Part shown: positions 17,030-25,595 of the stretch, piece by piece
Numbering within the stretch: position 1 is the stretch's first letter
Layout: each line of letters begins with the position of its first letter
From: Candidatus Rokuibacteriota bacterium
GTDB lineage: Bacteria > Methylomirabilota > Methylomirabilia > Rokubacteriales > CSP1-6
Length of the DNA stretch: 64,000 nucleotides
Direction of reading: 5' to 3'
Assembly: GCA_016184365.1 (NCBI GenBank)
Contig: JACPCW010000084.1
Span: 58,027-122,026 of the forward strand
Notes under the pieces: generated by a model
Told to the model about the DNA's origin: nothing
The model's database searches: none
Seen by the model: only the letters and a program-made list of their open reading frames with translations
Program-made: the position numbers and the translations under genes

Positions 17030-18385
17030 ATGAAGCGCCGGATCTTCGGACTCGAGAACGAGTACGGCCTCACCTGCACCCTGAACGGGCAGCGCCGCCT
17101 GTCACCCGACAACGTGGCGCGCTACCTGTTCGAGAAGGTCATCCCGGGCGCGCGTAACGCCAACGTGTTCCTGGAAAACGGCGCGCGGCTGTACCTCGAC
17201 ACCGGGTTCCATCCGGAATACGCGACGCCGGAGTGCGACGACGTCGGCGAGCTCGTCATCCACGACAAGGCCGGCGAGCGCATCGTGGAAGATCTCCTCC
17301 ATCAGGCGGAAAAGCGCCTGCGCGAGGATGGAATTTCCGGGAACATCTTATTGTTCAAGAACAACACGGACTCGGCCGGCAACAGCTACGGCTGCCACGA
17401 GAACTACCTGGTCAGCCGCGACGTGAGCTTCCAGCGGCTGGCCGAGGCGCTGATCCCGTTCTTCGTGACGCGACAGATCTTCGCGGGAGCCGGCAAAGTG
17501 TTGCAGACCCCCCGCGGGTTCCACTACTGCCTGTCCCAGCGTGCGCAGCACATCTGCCAGGAGATCTCGGGCGCCACGACGTCGTCGCGCTCGATCATCA
17601 ACACCCGCGACGAGCCGCACGCGGACGCCGAGCGCTACCGCCGGCTGCACGTCATCGTCGGCGACTCGAACATGTCCGAGGTCGCGACGTATCTGAAGAT
17701 CGGCACCACCGCGGTCGTGCTCGACATGATCGAGGACGGCTTCTTCGATCGCGACTACTCGCTGCAGTCGCCGGTGCAGGCCATCCGCGACATCTCGCAC
17801 GATCCGACGCTGCGCGAGACGGTGAAGCTGAAGGACGGCCGCACCATCAGCGCGCTCGATCTCCAGCTCGAGTACCTCGAGTACGCGACGCGCTACGTGA
17901 ACGCGATCTCCGCCGATCCGCAGACGAAGGACGTGCTCGCGCGGTGGACCGACGTGCTCGAGAAGCTCCAGACCGATCCGACGCAGCTGAACCGCGAGCT
18001 CGACTGGGTCATCAAGCGCGAGTGGATCCAGCAGTACATGGAGAAGAACCGGCTGTCCTGGCGCGATCCGAAGATCTCGCTGATGGACCTCCAGTACCAC
18101 GACATCCGGCCGGACCGTGGGATCTACTACCGGCTGGCGGCACGCGACATCGTCGATCGCATCACCGACGACGAGACGATCGAGCGCGCGAAGCACATTC
18201 CGCCGCAGACGACGCGCGCGCGCCTGCGCGGCGAATTCATCCGCCAGGCGAACCTGAAGGGCAAGGACTACCGCGTGGACTGGGTCTACCTGAAGCTGAA
18301 CGACCCGGAGCGCGAGACGATTCTCTGCAAGGACCCGTTCCAGTCGCACGACGAGCGCGTCGAGCGATTGATCCGGTCATTCTGA
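17030..18385 (+). CDS. pafA: Pup-protein ligase PafA
   Basis: Carboxylate-amine ligase-like enzyme that activates Pup's C-terminal Glu with ATP and joins it to substrate lysines. 451 residues, family size. The first strand [10 protein letters not shown] carries the metal-binding Ex[18 protein letters not shown] holds the catalytic Asp; [20 protein letters not shown] and [22 protein letters not shown] are shared with Dop. It lacks the extra loop that makes Dop longer. It completes the pathway together with arc, dop, prcB and prcA. Ends just before a two-hairpin element. Confidence 0.96.
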   Translation: MKRRIFGLENEYGLTCTLNGQRRLSPDNVARYLFEKVIPGARNANVFLENGARLYLDTGFHPEYATPECDDVGELVIHDKAGERIVEDLLHQAEKRLREDGISGNILLFKNNTDSAGNSYGCHENYLVSRDVSFQRLAEALIPFFVTRQIFAGAGKVLQTPRGFHYCLSQRAQHICQEISGATTSSRSIINTRDEPHADAERYRRLHVIVGDSNMSEVATYLKIGTTAVVLDMIEDGFFDRDYSLQSPVQAIRDISHDPTLRETVKLKDGRTISALDLQLEYLEYATRYVNAISADPQTKDVLARWTDVLEKLQTDPTQLNRELDWVIKREWIQQYMEKNRLSWRDPKISLMDLQYHDIRPDRGIYYRLAARDIVDRITDDETIERAKHIPPQTTRARLRGEFIRQANLKGKDYRVDWVYLKLNDPERETILCKDPFQSHDERVERLIRSF

Positions 18386-18392
18386 CCTCACG

Positions 18393-18463
18393 TGGGGGGC
18401 CCCGAAATGGCCCCCCACCCCCCCAACGCTCGTCGCGCCCCGGCAAAGCCGTGGCGCACCTCG
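18393..18463 (+). repeat. Two-hairpin element, copy 3
   Basis: Begins 7 bp after the pafA stop with GTGGGGGGCCCCGAAATGG and its complement, then CCCCCCAACGCTCGTCG and the second hairpin (GCGCCCCGGC..GCCGTGGCGC, imperfect). Could end the proteasome transcript. Confidence 0.8.
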
Positions 18464-18485
18464 ACCACCGGGTCCGCGTCGCCGG

Positions 18486-19068
18486 TCAGCGTGCGGCGTC
18501 ATTCGCCCACCGGTCCGCGAGGCAGCCCGGCTCCGTCGCCTGCGGCACCGTGCAGATACGGCCCTCCGCGCGCGGTGCGATCGTCCGCTGCGCGCGCAGC
18601 GTCTCGTAGATCAGCGCCTTCAGATCCGTCCCTGACGCCGCGCACGGCAGCGCCTCGCGCACGTTCGGCAGAATGCCGACGTAGCCGTCCTCGAATCCTT
18701 CCGTGAGATAGCGGTTCACGACCACGCGAAACCGCTCGGTCGGGCTCTCGAGCACGTCCACCGGTGGCCGCCCCGCGGCCCTGGTAGATGCGCGAGAGCA
18801 GCGACGGAAAGATCACGTCGCCCGCGTGGAGCGGCAGCACGCGGCCAGGCGCCGCGGCGTCGAGCTCGGCGCGCAGCGTGCGCAGACGCGCGAGGCCGCC
18901 CACCTGCCCGCCGTCGAGTCCTTCGATGCGATAGACGTCATTGACGGTGAGCAGCGTGATCGAGCGCTCGCCGGACCGCGCGATCGGACCGGTGGTGCAG
19001 CCGGCGAGCGCCACGAGGGCGAGGAGCAGGACGATCGCAGCGGAACGAATCCGGCGCCCGGGCGGCAT
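18486..19068 (-). pseudogene. 5'-nucleotidase/UshA-type lipoprotein, internal deletion and frameshift
   Basis: The ATG at 19068 opens a lipoprotein signal peptide (IVLLLALVALAGC lipobox) and the start of a metallophosphatase domain (ITLLTVNDVYRIEGLDGGQVGGL, then LHAGDVIFPSLLSR). After about 95 residues the frame is lost near 18770, and the sequence resumes in another frame with the tail of a 5'-nucleotidase C-terminal domain (ERFRVVVNRYLTEGFEDGY to the stop at 18486). About 300 or more central residues, including the rest of the active site, are missing. A relic of an exported nucleotidase. Confidence 0.72.
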
Positions 19069-19094
19069 CGGCCCCGAGGATAATCGAACTCGCG

Positions 19095-19496
19095 ATGAAG
19101 TGGCCGTCCACGCGCGCGCTGACGCTCGGGGTCGCGGCCGTGATCGGCGTCGCGGCGGCCGGCGTCGCGGCGTTCGTCTGGCTGCTCGGCCTCGTCACGT
19201 GGGAGAGTCACACCGGCTACTTCGGTCCCGCCTTCTCGCCCGACGGCCGCTCGATCTACGTCGTGACGCGACAGGCGCGCGGCATCACGTGGGGCTTCGG
19301 CTGGGAGCACTTCACGCCGCCGGCGTACGCCTGGCCCATCACCGACGGCGTTGCGCTGGTTCGCGTCGACGTCGCCACGGGACACGCCGGCGTCCTCGAA
19401 TCGTGGCCGTCCACACCCGTCGTGCGGCGCGTGCTCCGCGAATATCGCGGCCGCGTGCTGAACACGATGTCCGCCGGCGTGCGTCCGTCAGCCTGA
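19095..19496 (+). CDS. Membrane-anchored protein with beta-propeller-like segment, N-terminal part of a split gene
   Basis: Unrecognised. 133 residues: a single membrane helix (LTLGVAAVIGVAAAGVAAFVW, about 9-33), then FGPAFSPDGRSIYVVTRQ, a motif like PD40/WD40 propeller blades. The frame stops at 19494, but the downstream frame continues at once with similar composition (next entry), so a frameshift near 19480-19494 probably split one gene of about 380 codons. GATAAT lies 10 nt before the ATG. Divergent from the nucleotidase relic. Confidence 0.55.
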   Translation: MKWPSTRALTLGVAAVIGVAAAGVAAFVWLLGLVTWESHTGYFGPAFSPDGRSIYVVTRQARGITWGFGWEHFTPPAYAWPITDGVALVRVDVATGHAGVLESWPSTPVVRRVLREYRGRVLNTMSAGVRPSA

Positions 19497-19503
19497 CGGC
19501 ACC

Positions 19504-20244
19504 GTGCCGTACCGCATCGAAATGGCGATCCCCCGCGCGCCGATGTCCGACGTGCACACGCTGACCGGCGTCTGGGCGGCGACCGCCGCGCAGCGACGCC
19601 GCGGCGAGTGGCGGCAGACAGGGGGCGCGTTCGCGGGCGTGAGCGAGCCGGTGGTGATCGACGCCGCCGAAGTCTTCGCGCTGCCCGGACCGGAATTCTT
19701 TCCGTGCGCGATCGTCGTGCTCGACCACGGCACGCTGGCGACACGAACGGTCCGTGGCGAGCCCGCGTGTCAGCGGCGCTATCCCGACGGGCCACCGCTC
19801 CAGGCGTTGATGGACGTCTCGCGTAAACACGATCTCGACCGTGTGGCCGAGATGACCCGCGTGCGGGACGAGCGCGTCGCGCACTATCGCGCGCAGGGCC
19901 GCACGGAGATCGACGCGATGCTCACGGCGAATCGCGACCTCGAGGACCTCGGCTATCTGCCGAAGTCGCCTCGGATCGTCGCGCACCGCCTCGCCGCGCC
20001 CGACGCCGGGCCCGAGGTTCCGCTGTTCGAGGTCGCCGACGCCGAAATGGCGTCCGGCGTCTTCCCCGATCTCGAGCGCGCCGTCGCGAATCCCGGTGCC
20101 GAGGTCGACAGACCCATGGGCGCGTACCTCGTCCACCGCGACTACACGACGAGCGCGCGGCTGAACGACTTCCTCGCGCGCGGCGGCCGAGACTTCCTCC
20201 TTCGGTTCAAAGGGGTGACGTACCGGATCGAGCTCCGGAATTGA
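19504..20244 (+). CDS. C-terminal part of the split propeller-like protein
   Basis: 246 residues from a GTG at 19504, with no signal peptide and no clear ribosome site. In-frame codons upstream of the GTG (R-Q-P-D-G-T) read naturally as a continuation of the previous frame. It contains MDVSRKHDLDRVAEMTRVRDERVAHYRAQ, a charged helical part, then beta-rich LFEVADAEMASGVFPDLERA. I do not recognise the family. Either a real disruption or a base-calling indel in one of the GC runs. Confidence 0.5.
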   Translation: MPYRIEMAIPRAPMSDVHTLTGVWAATAAQRRRGEWRQTGGAFAGVSEPVVIDAAEVFALPGPEFFPCAIVVLDHGTLATRTVRGEPACQRRYPDGPPLQALMDVSRKHDLDRVAEMTRVRDERVAHYRAQGRTEIDAMLTANRDLEDLGYLPKSPRIVAHRLAAPDAGPEVPLFEVADAEMASGVFPDLERAVANPGAEVDRPMGAYLVHRDYTTSARLNDFLARGGRDFLLRFKGVTYRIELRN

Positions 20245-20295
20245 CCACGTCCGGCTCGAAACGGTCATCGGTGCCGAAATCAAAGAGGTTGCGCG

Positions 20296-20323
20296 TTGAC
20301 AAGCGGTCCGCCGCGGTGCTACT
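20296..20323 (+). promoter_or_regulatory. Promoter of the bactofilin gene
   Basis: A perfect TTGACA at 20296-20301 with GCTACT (3 of 6) after a 16-bp spacer. The predicted start is only a few bases before the GTG at 20336, and no ribosome site is visible, so the mRNA is probably nearly leaderless. Confidence 0.55.
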
Positions 20324-20335
20324 TCTCGCGGCACC

Positions 20336-20785
20336 GTGTTCGGCCGACGCTCCGGCAGCAAGACCCCCCGCCCCGGCGACCTCACCGCCTTCGTCGACGA
20401 AGGCTCGGAGATCGAGGGCCGGTACTCCTTCCGCGGCACCGCGATGCTGAACGGCCGCTTCACCGGCGAGATCACGACGACCGACACGCTCATCGTGGGC
20501 GACAAGGGCGTGGTGAAGGCCACGATTCGCGCCGGCACCGTGATCGTCAACGGCGAGGTGACGGGCGAGATCACCGCGACGCGGCGCCTCGAGCTTCGGG
20601 CGACCGCGCGCGTCACCGGCGAGATCGACACGCCCGCGCTCATCATCGACGACGGCGCCCGGTTCGAAGGCCGCTGCCGGATGACGCCGGCCAAGCCCGA
20701 GCCCGTCGCGCCGGCTCGCGATCTGACCGTCGTTCGAGGTACTGGGGGCCCCGAAATGGCCCCCAGACCCCCAATCGCTCGGTAG
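20336..20785 (+). CDS. Bactofilin
   Basis: Bactofilins form nucleotide-free cytoskeletal filaments that scaffold envelope growth. The DUF583 right-handed beta-helix is visible about residues 18-112 as repeated short strands with conserved Gly ([66 protein letters not shown]). The last 16 or so residues ([13 protein letters not shown]) are translated from a two-hairpin element that supplies the stop codon. GTG start right after a promoter; nearby genes are broken, this one is intact. Confidence 0.88.
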   Translation: MFGRRSGSKTPRPGDLTAFVDEGSEIEGRYSFRGTAMLNGRFTGEITTTDTLIVGDKGVVKATIRAGTVIVNGEVTGEITATRRLELRATARVTGEIDTPALIIDDGARFEGRCRMTPAKPEPVAPARDLTVVRGTGGPEMAPRPPIAR

Positions 20786-20812
20786 GGCCCCGGGAAACCC
20801 GGGGCCCTCCTC
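20743..20812 (+). repeat. Two-hairpin element, copy 4
   Basis: Starts inside the bactofilin reading frame: GGGGGCCCCGAAATGGCCCC, then AGACCCCCAATCGCTCGG and the second hairpin GGGCCCCGGG-AAA-CCCGGGGCCC, a perfect 10-bp stem. Hairpin 2 has changed on both arms together compared with other copies. Confidence 0.85.
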
Positions 20813-20847
20813 GAATCGCTGGCACGCGCGTTGCGTCTGGACGGGTC

Positions 20848-21866
20848 ATGCCACGGCTCCGCGCGCTGCTCATCCTCCTCGTCATCGGCGTCGGCCTCGT
20901 CATCGTCTCGGGCGTGCTGCGGATCAACGTCGATGTCGACGTCGGCCGGTCCGATGTCGTCAGCGCCTCACCGTTCTGGCGGGAACAGCCCGGCGAGGCG
21001 CAGCTGCCGGCGGCGCTCGGCGTGTGGGTCGAGCTGGCGAAGACCGTCAAGCCGGCGGTCGTGAACGTGAGCGGCACGCAGTCGACGCGTGACGCGCCGG
21101 GCGAGGACTTCTTCCGCCGGTTCTTCGGTGGGCCATCGGGGCCGTCGCCGCGCGCGCGGGCGAGCCTCGGCTCCGGCTTCATCGTGTCGTCCGACGGCTA
21201 CGTCGCCACGAACTTCCACGTCGTGGCGCAGGCGAGCGAGATCATCGTGCGGCTGCCGGACCAGAGCGAGCATCGCGCGAAGCTCGTCGGCAGCGATCCG
21301 AAGACCGACATCGCCCTGCTGAAAGTCGAGGCACGGAATCTTCCGGCGCTGCCGTTCGGTGATTCGGACCGGCTCGAAGTCGGCGAGCCGGTCATGGCGA
21401 TCGGAAACCCGTTCGGGCTCGACCAGACGGTCACGACGGGCATCGTCAGCGCCAAAGAACGCTTCATCGGCGCCGGCCCTTACGACGACTTCATCCAGAT
21501 CGACGCCTCGATCAATCCCGGCAACTCGGGCGGACCGCTGGTCGACGCGCGCGGCGCGCTCGTCGGCATCAACACGGCGATCTTTTCACAGGGTGGCGGG
21601 TGGAGCGGCATCGGCTTCGCGATCCCCGTGAACAAGTCGTGCCTGGATCACCCGCGGCGTCCGCCGGCCTCAAGCCCGGCGACGTGATCGTGGCGTTCCA
21701 GAAGGCCGGAATTCCCGATCCGCACGGCCTCACCCGTCGCGTTGCCGGCACGCCGCCTGGCACCGACGTCACGCTCGACATCGCGCGCGGCGGATCGCGG
21801 CGTACGGTCACCGCGAAGCTCGACCGGCTCCGCGACGAGTCTCCGCCCGCCCAGCGTTCTCGATAG
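20848..21866 (+). pseudogene. DegP/HtrA-family protease broken by deletion and frameshift
   Basis: Starts with an anchor ([19 protein letters not shown]) and a full trypsin-like core: TNFHVV (His), KTDIALLKV (Asp) and [10 protein letters not shown] (Ser). After GIGFAIPVN the frame goes into [11 protein letters not shown] and stops at 21687. The PDZ domain continues in another frame ([19 protein letters not shown] to the stop at 21866). Compared with intact family members about 45 residues between protease and PDZ are missing, near 21625-21645. The upstream frame could still make a truncated 279-residue protease without PDZ. Confidence 0.75.
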
Positions 21867-22156
21867 CGTCGTGTTTCGCCGCGCGGTGCCGCGTTCACTT
21901 TCGCGCGAGGCGCGGCGGCGGCCCGGTGAGCCGGGATGGGGTCGCAGCCGACGAGATTTCAGCACCCATCACCGTTTTCGCCGTTCCCACTCTGTGGCCG
22001 CTGTTTCGACATCACCCGCGGCAGGCACGCGTCTGTCGACCCCATCCCGGCTCACCGGTCCACCGCCGCGTTTCCCTCCTAGCGCTCGGGCCGCACAGCA
22101 ATCGTGGCCTCGTCCCCCATCTCCGCGCGCGGCTCTCGCGCCGCCGCCGTCGGGCT
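21867..22156. other. Non-coding gap carrying a long-armed inverted repeat
   Basis: No reading frame with protein character on either strand. The stretch contains the 22-bp inverted repeat listed separately and has base use unlike neighbouring genes (less codon-position bias). Confidence 0.55.
21923..22058. repeat. 22-bp perfect inverted repeat bounding 92 bp
   Basis: Left arm 21923-21944 (begins CCGGTGAGCC) and right arm 22037-22058 (ends GGCTCACCGG) are exact complements over 22 bp. The 92-bp interior shows no reading frame. The layout resembles a small non-autonomous mobile element or the ends of a structured RNA. No target duplication was recognised by eye. Confidence 0.6.
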
Positions 22157-22749
22157 TCATCGCTCGCACAGCTCCACTGTGAATCGCAGCGCCTCGATTC
22201 GCTCCCTGCCGTCCCTCGATCGGCCTCGCTCCGATCCCTCGACGTGCAGGCGGCCTTCGCCCTTCCTCACCGAGTCCAGCGCCGCTCTGGCCGCGTCCAG
22301 CTCGACGTTCGTGCGGTGCCCGGCCACAGCAGCGTTTTGACGGCCGCCGCCGCGCGCTCGAAGTCCGCGACGTCGGTCAGATACGCGAACTCTCGCGGTG
22401 TCAGCGCGACCGCCTCCCCCGCCGAACGGCCGTACGACAGATCCAGATACCGCGGGTTCCAGCTGCGGTATGGTGGCGTCACCAGCCACGACAACTCGCG
22501 CTCCGGGTTCGCGTCGCCGCGGGCTCTCACCTCGATCGTCCAGCCCGGGATTGAGGGATCGCGGCTCGGCGCCAGCCGGAACACGAGATTGCGGCCGAAC
22601 GTCCGCTCGAAGGCTTCGCCGTGCCGTACCGACGCCGTGAACGTTGCGGTGGTCGCAGGTGGCGCGCACCACACCGAGTGTCCGGATGCGACGCGCGCGG
22701 TCCACGCGAGGAGCGCGACGGCCGCGATGGCCGCGGTGACTGATCGCAT
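22157..22749 (-). pseudogene. Secreted protein of unknown function, probable frameshift
   Basis: The ATG at 22749 starts a signal peptide (VTAAIAAVALLAWTARVASG) followed by about 120 residues with strands such as GWTIEVRARGD and PREFAYLTDVADFERAAAAV. That frame stops at 22267 after an uncharacteristic basic tail. In a second frame the protein continues as RTNVELDAARAALDSVRKGEGR to a stop at 22157, which fits better as its end, so an indel near 22310-22325 is likely. It lies 12 bp after hutH on the same strand and may have been the last gene of that operon. Family not recognised. Confidence 0.55.
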
Positions 22750-22761
22750 CGATCTCCGCGG

Positions 22762-24312
22762 CTACGCGAGCGGGCCGATGGCGCGCTCGACCGCTTCGAT
22801 CACCGAGCCGTCAGCGGCCAGGGCGAGCGCCGCATCGAGGTCGGCCTTCAGATATCGGTCGGCGGCGAGCGCCGGGATGCGAGCCCGGACCGCGTCGCGC
22901 GCAGCCGCGCTCCCCCGGCCCGGTGCGAGCGGCGCACGGAAGTCGAGCGCCTGCGCGGCGAGCAGCAGCTCGATCGCGAGCACCTGACGCGCGAGCCCGA
23001 CCGCGCGACGGAGCTTCAGCGCCGACGCCGCGGCCATCGCGTTGTAGTCCTCCTGCAGACCGGACGTCGGGATCGAGTCGACGCTGGCGGGGTGCGCGAG
23101 CAGCCGGAGCTCCGAGACGAGCGCGGCCGCGACGTACTGCGCGATCATGTAGCCCGAGTTCAGGCCGCGGTCCGACGCGAGAAACGGCGGCAGGCCCTCC
23201 GACGTCAGCGGGTTCACCAGCCGGTCGATGCGGCGCTCCGTGATTCCGGCCAGAGACGCGAGGCCGACGGCGAGCGTGTCGAGCGCGAGGCCGACGATCT
23301 CGCCGTGGAAGTTGCCGCCGCTCCGCACGACGCCGTCGTCCGGAAAGACGAGCGGGTTGTCCGTGACGCTCGCGAGCTCCCGCTCCAGGATCGACCGCGC
23401 GAAGCCGAGCGCCTCGCGCGCGGAGCCGTGCACCTGCGGCATGCAGCGCAGGCTGTACGCGTCCTGCACGCGGGTGCAGTCGGCGTGTGACGCGATGATC
23501 GCGCTCGCGTCCGTCAGGCGCCGGAGATTCCCCGCGGTCGCGAGCTGTCCGGGATGCGGCCGCAGCCGATGGACGCGCTCCTCGAACGCGGCGTTCGATC
23601 CCATCAGCGCTTCGAGTGACATCGCCCCCGTCACGTCGGCCAGACGCACGAGCGCCGTGACGTCGAGCACCGCGAGGGCGCCGAGGCCGGCCATCAGGTG
23701 CGTGCCGTTCAGCAGCGCGAGCCCTTCTTTCGTCGCGAGCGCGACCGGCGCGATCCCCGCCGCGGCCAGCGCCTCGCGGGCCGGCACGGGACGCGCGTCG
23801 CGCCACGCTTCGCCTTCGCCGATGAGACACGCGGCCACGTGCGCGAGCGGCGCCAGATCGCCGGACGAGCCGACGGACCCCAGCTCGGGAACGACCGGAT
23901 GGACGCCGCGGTTCAGGCACGCGACGAGCGTGTCGGCGACGAGCGGACGGACACCGGAGGCGCCGCGCGCGAGCGAGGCCGCGAGCAGTAGCATGACCGC
24001 GCGCGTCTCGTCCTCCGCGAGCGGCGCGCCGACGCCGCCGGCATGGCTCAGCACGAGATTGCGCTGGAGACGATCGCGCTCGGCGACCGGAATGACGACG
24101 TCCTTCAGCTTGCCGACGCCGGTGGTGATGCCGTAGATCGGCTCGTCCGCATCCGCGAGCCGATCGACGAACGCGCGTGCGGCGCCGAGGCGTGCGCGCG
24201 CGTCGGCCGACAGCGCGACGCGCGCACGACCGCGCGCGACGGCGGCGACGGCGGCCAGCGGAAGCGGGCCGCCGTCGAGCACGACGGGCGTGGCCGCGCT
24301 CAGATCCTCCAT
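22762..24312 (-). CDS. hutH: Histidine ammonia-lyase
   Basis: First step of histidine breakdown: histidine to urocanate and ammonia. 516 residues from the ATG at 24312, which overlaps the amidohydrolase gene by 13 bp. Family blocks: YGITTGVGKLKD near 60, NLVLSHAGGVG, and the self-cyclising site GSVGSSGDLAPLAH, where the MIO cofactor would form from Ser149-Ser150-Gly151 rather than the usual Ala-Ser-Gly. Others are NGTHLMAG, VQDAYSLRCMPQVHG and NFHGEIVGLALD. Last intact enzyme gene of the hut operon. Confidence 0.95.
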   Translation of the reverse strand: MEDLSAATPVVLDGGPLPLAAVAAVARGRARVALSADARARLGAARAFVDRLADADEPIYGITTGVGKLKDVVIPVAERDRLQRNLVLSHAGGVGAPLAEDETRAVMLLLAASLARGASGVRPLVADTLVACLNRGVHPVVPELGSVGSSGDLAPLAHVAACLIGEGEAWRDARPVPAREALAAAGIAPVALATKEGLALLNGTHLMAGLGALAVLDVTALVRLADVTGAMSLEALMGSNAAFEERVHRLRPHPGQLATAGNLRRLTDASAIIASHADCTRVQDAYSLRCMPQVHGSAREALGFARSILERELASVTDNPLVFPDDGVVRSGGNFHGEIVGLALDTLAVGLASLAGITERRIDRLVNPLTSEGLPPFLASDRGLNSGYMIAQYVAAALVSELRLLAHPASVDSIPTSGLQEDYNAMAAASALKLRRAVGLARQVLAIELLLAAQALDFRAPLAPGRGSAAARDAVRARIPALAADRYLKADLDAALALAADGSVIEAVERAIGPLA

Positions 24313-25595
24313 CCCTGCGTCAGCCGCCGCACGCGCGCGAGCAGGTCCGCCTCGTCGACGGTGGCGAGGCGACGGTCGGCGACGACGCGCCGGCCGTGCA
24401 CCCACACGTCCGTCACCGCGCGGTGGGACATCGCGTAGACGACGTTCTTCAGGAGGTCGCTCGGCGGATGCAGCGACGCATCGCCGAGGTCCACGGCGAC
24501 CAGGTCCGCGAGCCGGCCGGCGGCGACCGTTCCGGCCTCGAGTCCCAGAACCTCGGCGCCGCCGGCCGTGCCCATCGCGAACGCGCGCTCGGCGGACAGC
24601 GCGGTGCCGTCCAGCAGGCGCACGCGCTGCAGGAGCGAGCACATCCGCATCTCCTCGAACACGCTGAGCCGGTTGTTCGTGCACCCGCCGTCGGTGCCGA
24701 GCCCGATCCGGACGCCCGCGCGCAGCATCTCGGGAATGCGCGTGATGCCGTCGCCGAGGAACATGTTGCTCGACGGGCAGTACGCGAGCGCGGCGCCACG
24801 CGCGCCCATCAGCGCGATCTCCTCGTCGTCCAGCCACACGCAGTGCACGCCGACCATGCGCGGTCCGAGCACCCCGAGCCGGTCGAGGTATCGGATCGGG
24901 GTCGCGCCGTGTTCCGCCAGCGTCCGCGCGCCTTCGTACTGTCCTTCCGCGACGTGGATGTGGAACGGCGTCGATTCCGACTCGGCGACGTCCCAGCCGG
25001 CGCGGATCATGTCCGGCGACGCGCCATGCGGGCTGTGCGGCGCCGGCTGCACGACGACGGTGTCATCGCCGCGATGCGCGCGGATCAGCTGACGCACGCG
25101 ATCGGCGGCGACCGCGGGGCGCTCGCGATAGCGTTTCGGCGCGCCCTCCCAGTCGTACATCGCGCGCGCGAGAACGAGCCGGATGCCGACGTCGCGCGCC
25201 GCCTGGATGACCGCCTCGGCATTCTCGTTGCCGTCGTCTTGAAGGTAGAAGAAGTCGGCGCACGTCGTCGCGCCGTGCCGCAGCATCTCGGCGAACGCGA
25301 AGGCGGCGCCGAGCGCGATGCCGTCGCGGTCGAGCCGCTCGGAGAACGGGTACAGGACGCGGTCGCGCCAGCCCATGAAGTCGAGGTCGTCGCCGAGGCC
25401 ACGCAGCAGCGACTGGAACGCGTGGCAGTGCGCGTTCACGGTACCCGGCACGATCGCTCGGCCGGCGAGGCGCACGTCGCTCGCTTGCGCCGGCTCGGAT
25501 GCCTCGACCGCCGTGACGCGTCCGTTCGCGATGGCGACGGCGCGTCCGTCCTGCCAGCCCGCGGGCGTCAGGACGAGATCCGGGACGAGCCTCAT
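24300..25595 (-). CDS. Amidohydrolase, likely formimidoylglutamate deiminase (HutF-like)
   Basis: 431 residues, metal-dependent hydrolase of the TrzA/SsnA/HutF group. Ligands visible: NAHCHAFQS (HxH) near 60, FHIHVAEGQ, VGVHCVWLD and GLGTDGGCTNN. The N-terminus (LTPAGWQDGRAVAI) and the LGDGI segment resemble HutF, which converts formiminoglutamate to formylglutamate. Its place between hutI and hutH, with overlaps on both sides, supports that role. Cytosine/guanine-type or S-adenosylhomocysteine deaminase activity cannot be excluded from sequence alone. ATG at 25595 overlaps the hutI stop (ATGA). Confidence 0.8.
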   Translation of the reverse strand: MRLVPDLVLTPAGWQDGRAVAIANGRVTAVEASEPAQASDVRLAGRAIVPGTVNAHCHAFQSLLRGLGDDLDFMGWRDRVLYPFSERLDRDGIALGAAFAFAEMLRHGATTCADFFYLQDDGNENAEAVIQAARDVGIRLVLARAMYDWEGAPKRYRERPAVAADRVRQLIRAHRGDDTVVVQPAPHSPHGASPDMIRAGWDVAESESTPFHIHVAEGQYEGARTLAEHGATPIRYLDRLGVLGPRMVGVHCVWLDDEEIALMGARGAALAYCPSSNMFLGDGITRIPEMLRAGVRIGLGTDGGCTNNRLSVFEEMRMCSLLQRVRLLDGTALSAERAFAMGTAGGAEVLGLEAGTVAAGRLADLVAVDLGDASLHPPSDLLKNVVYAMSHRAVTDVWVHGRRVVADRRLATVDEADLLARVRRLTQGWRI

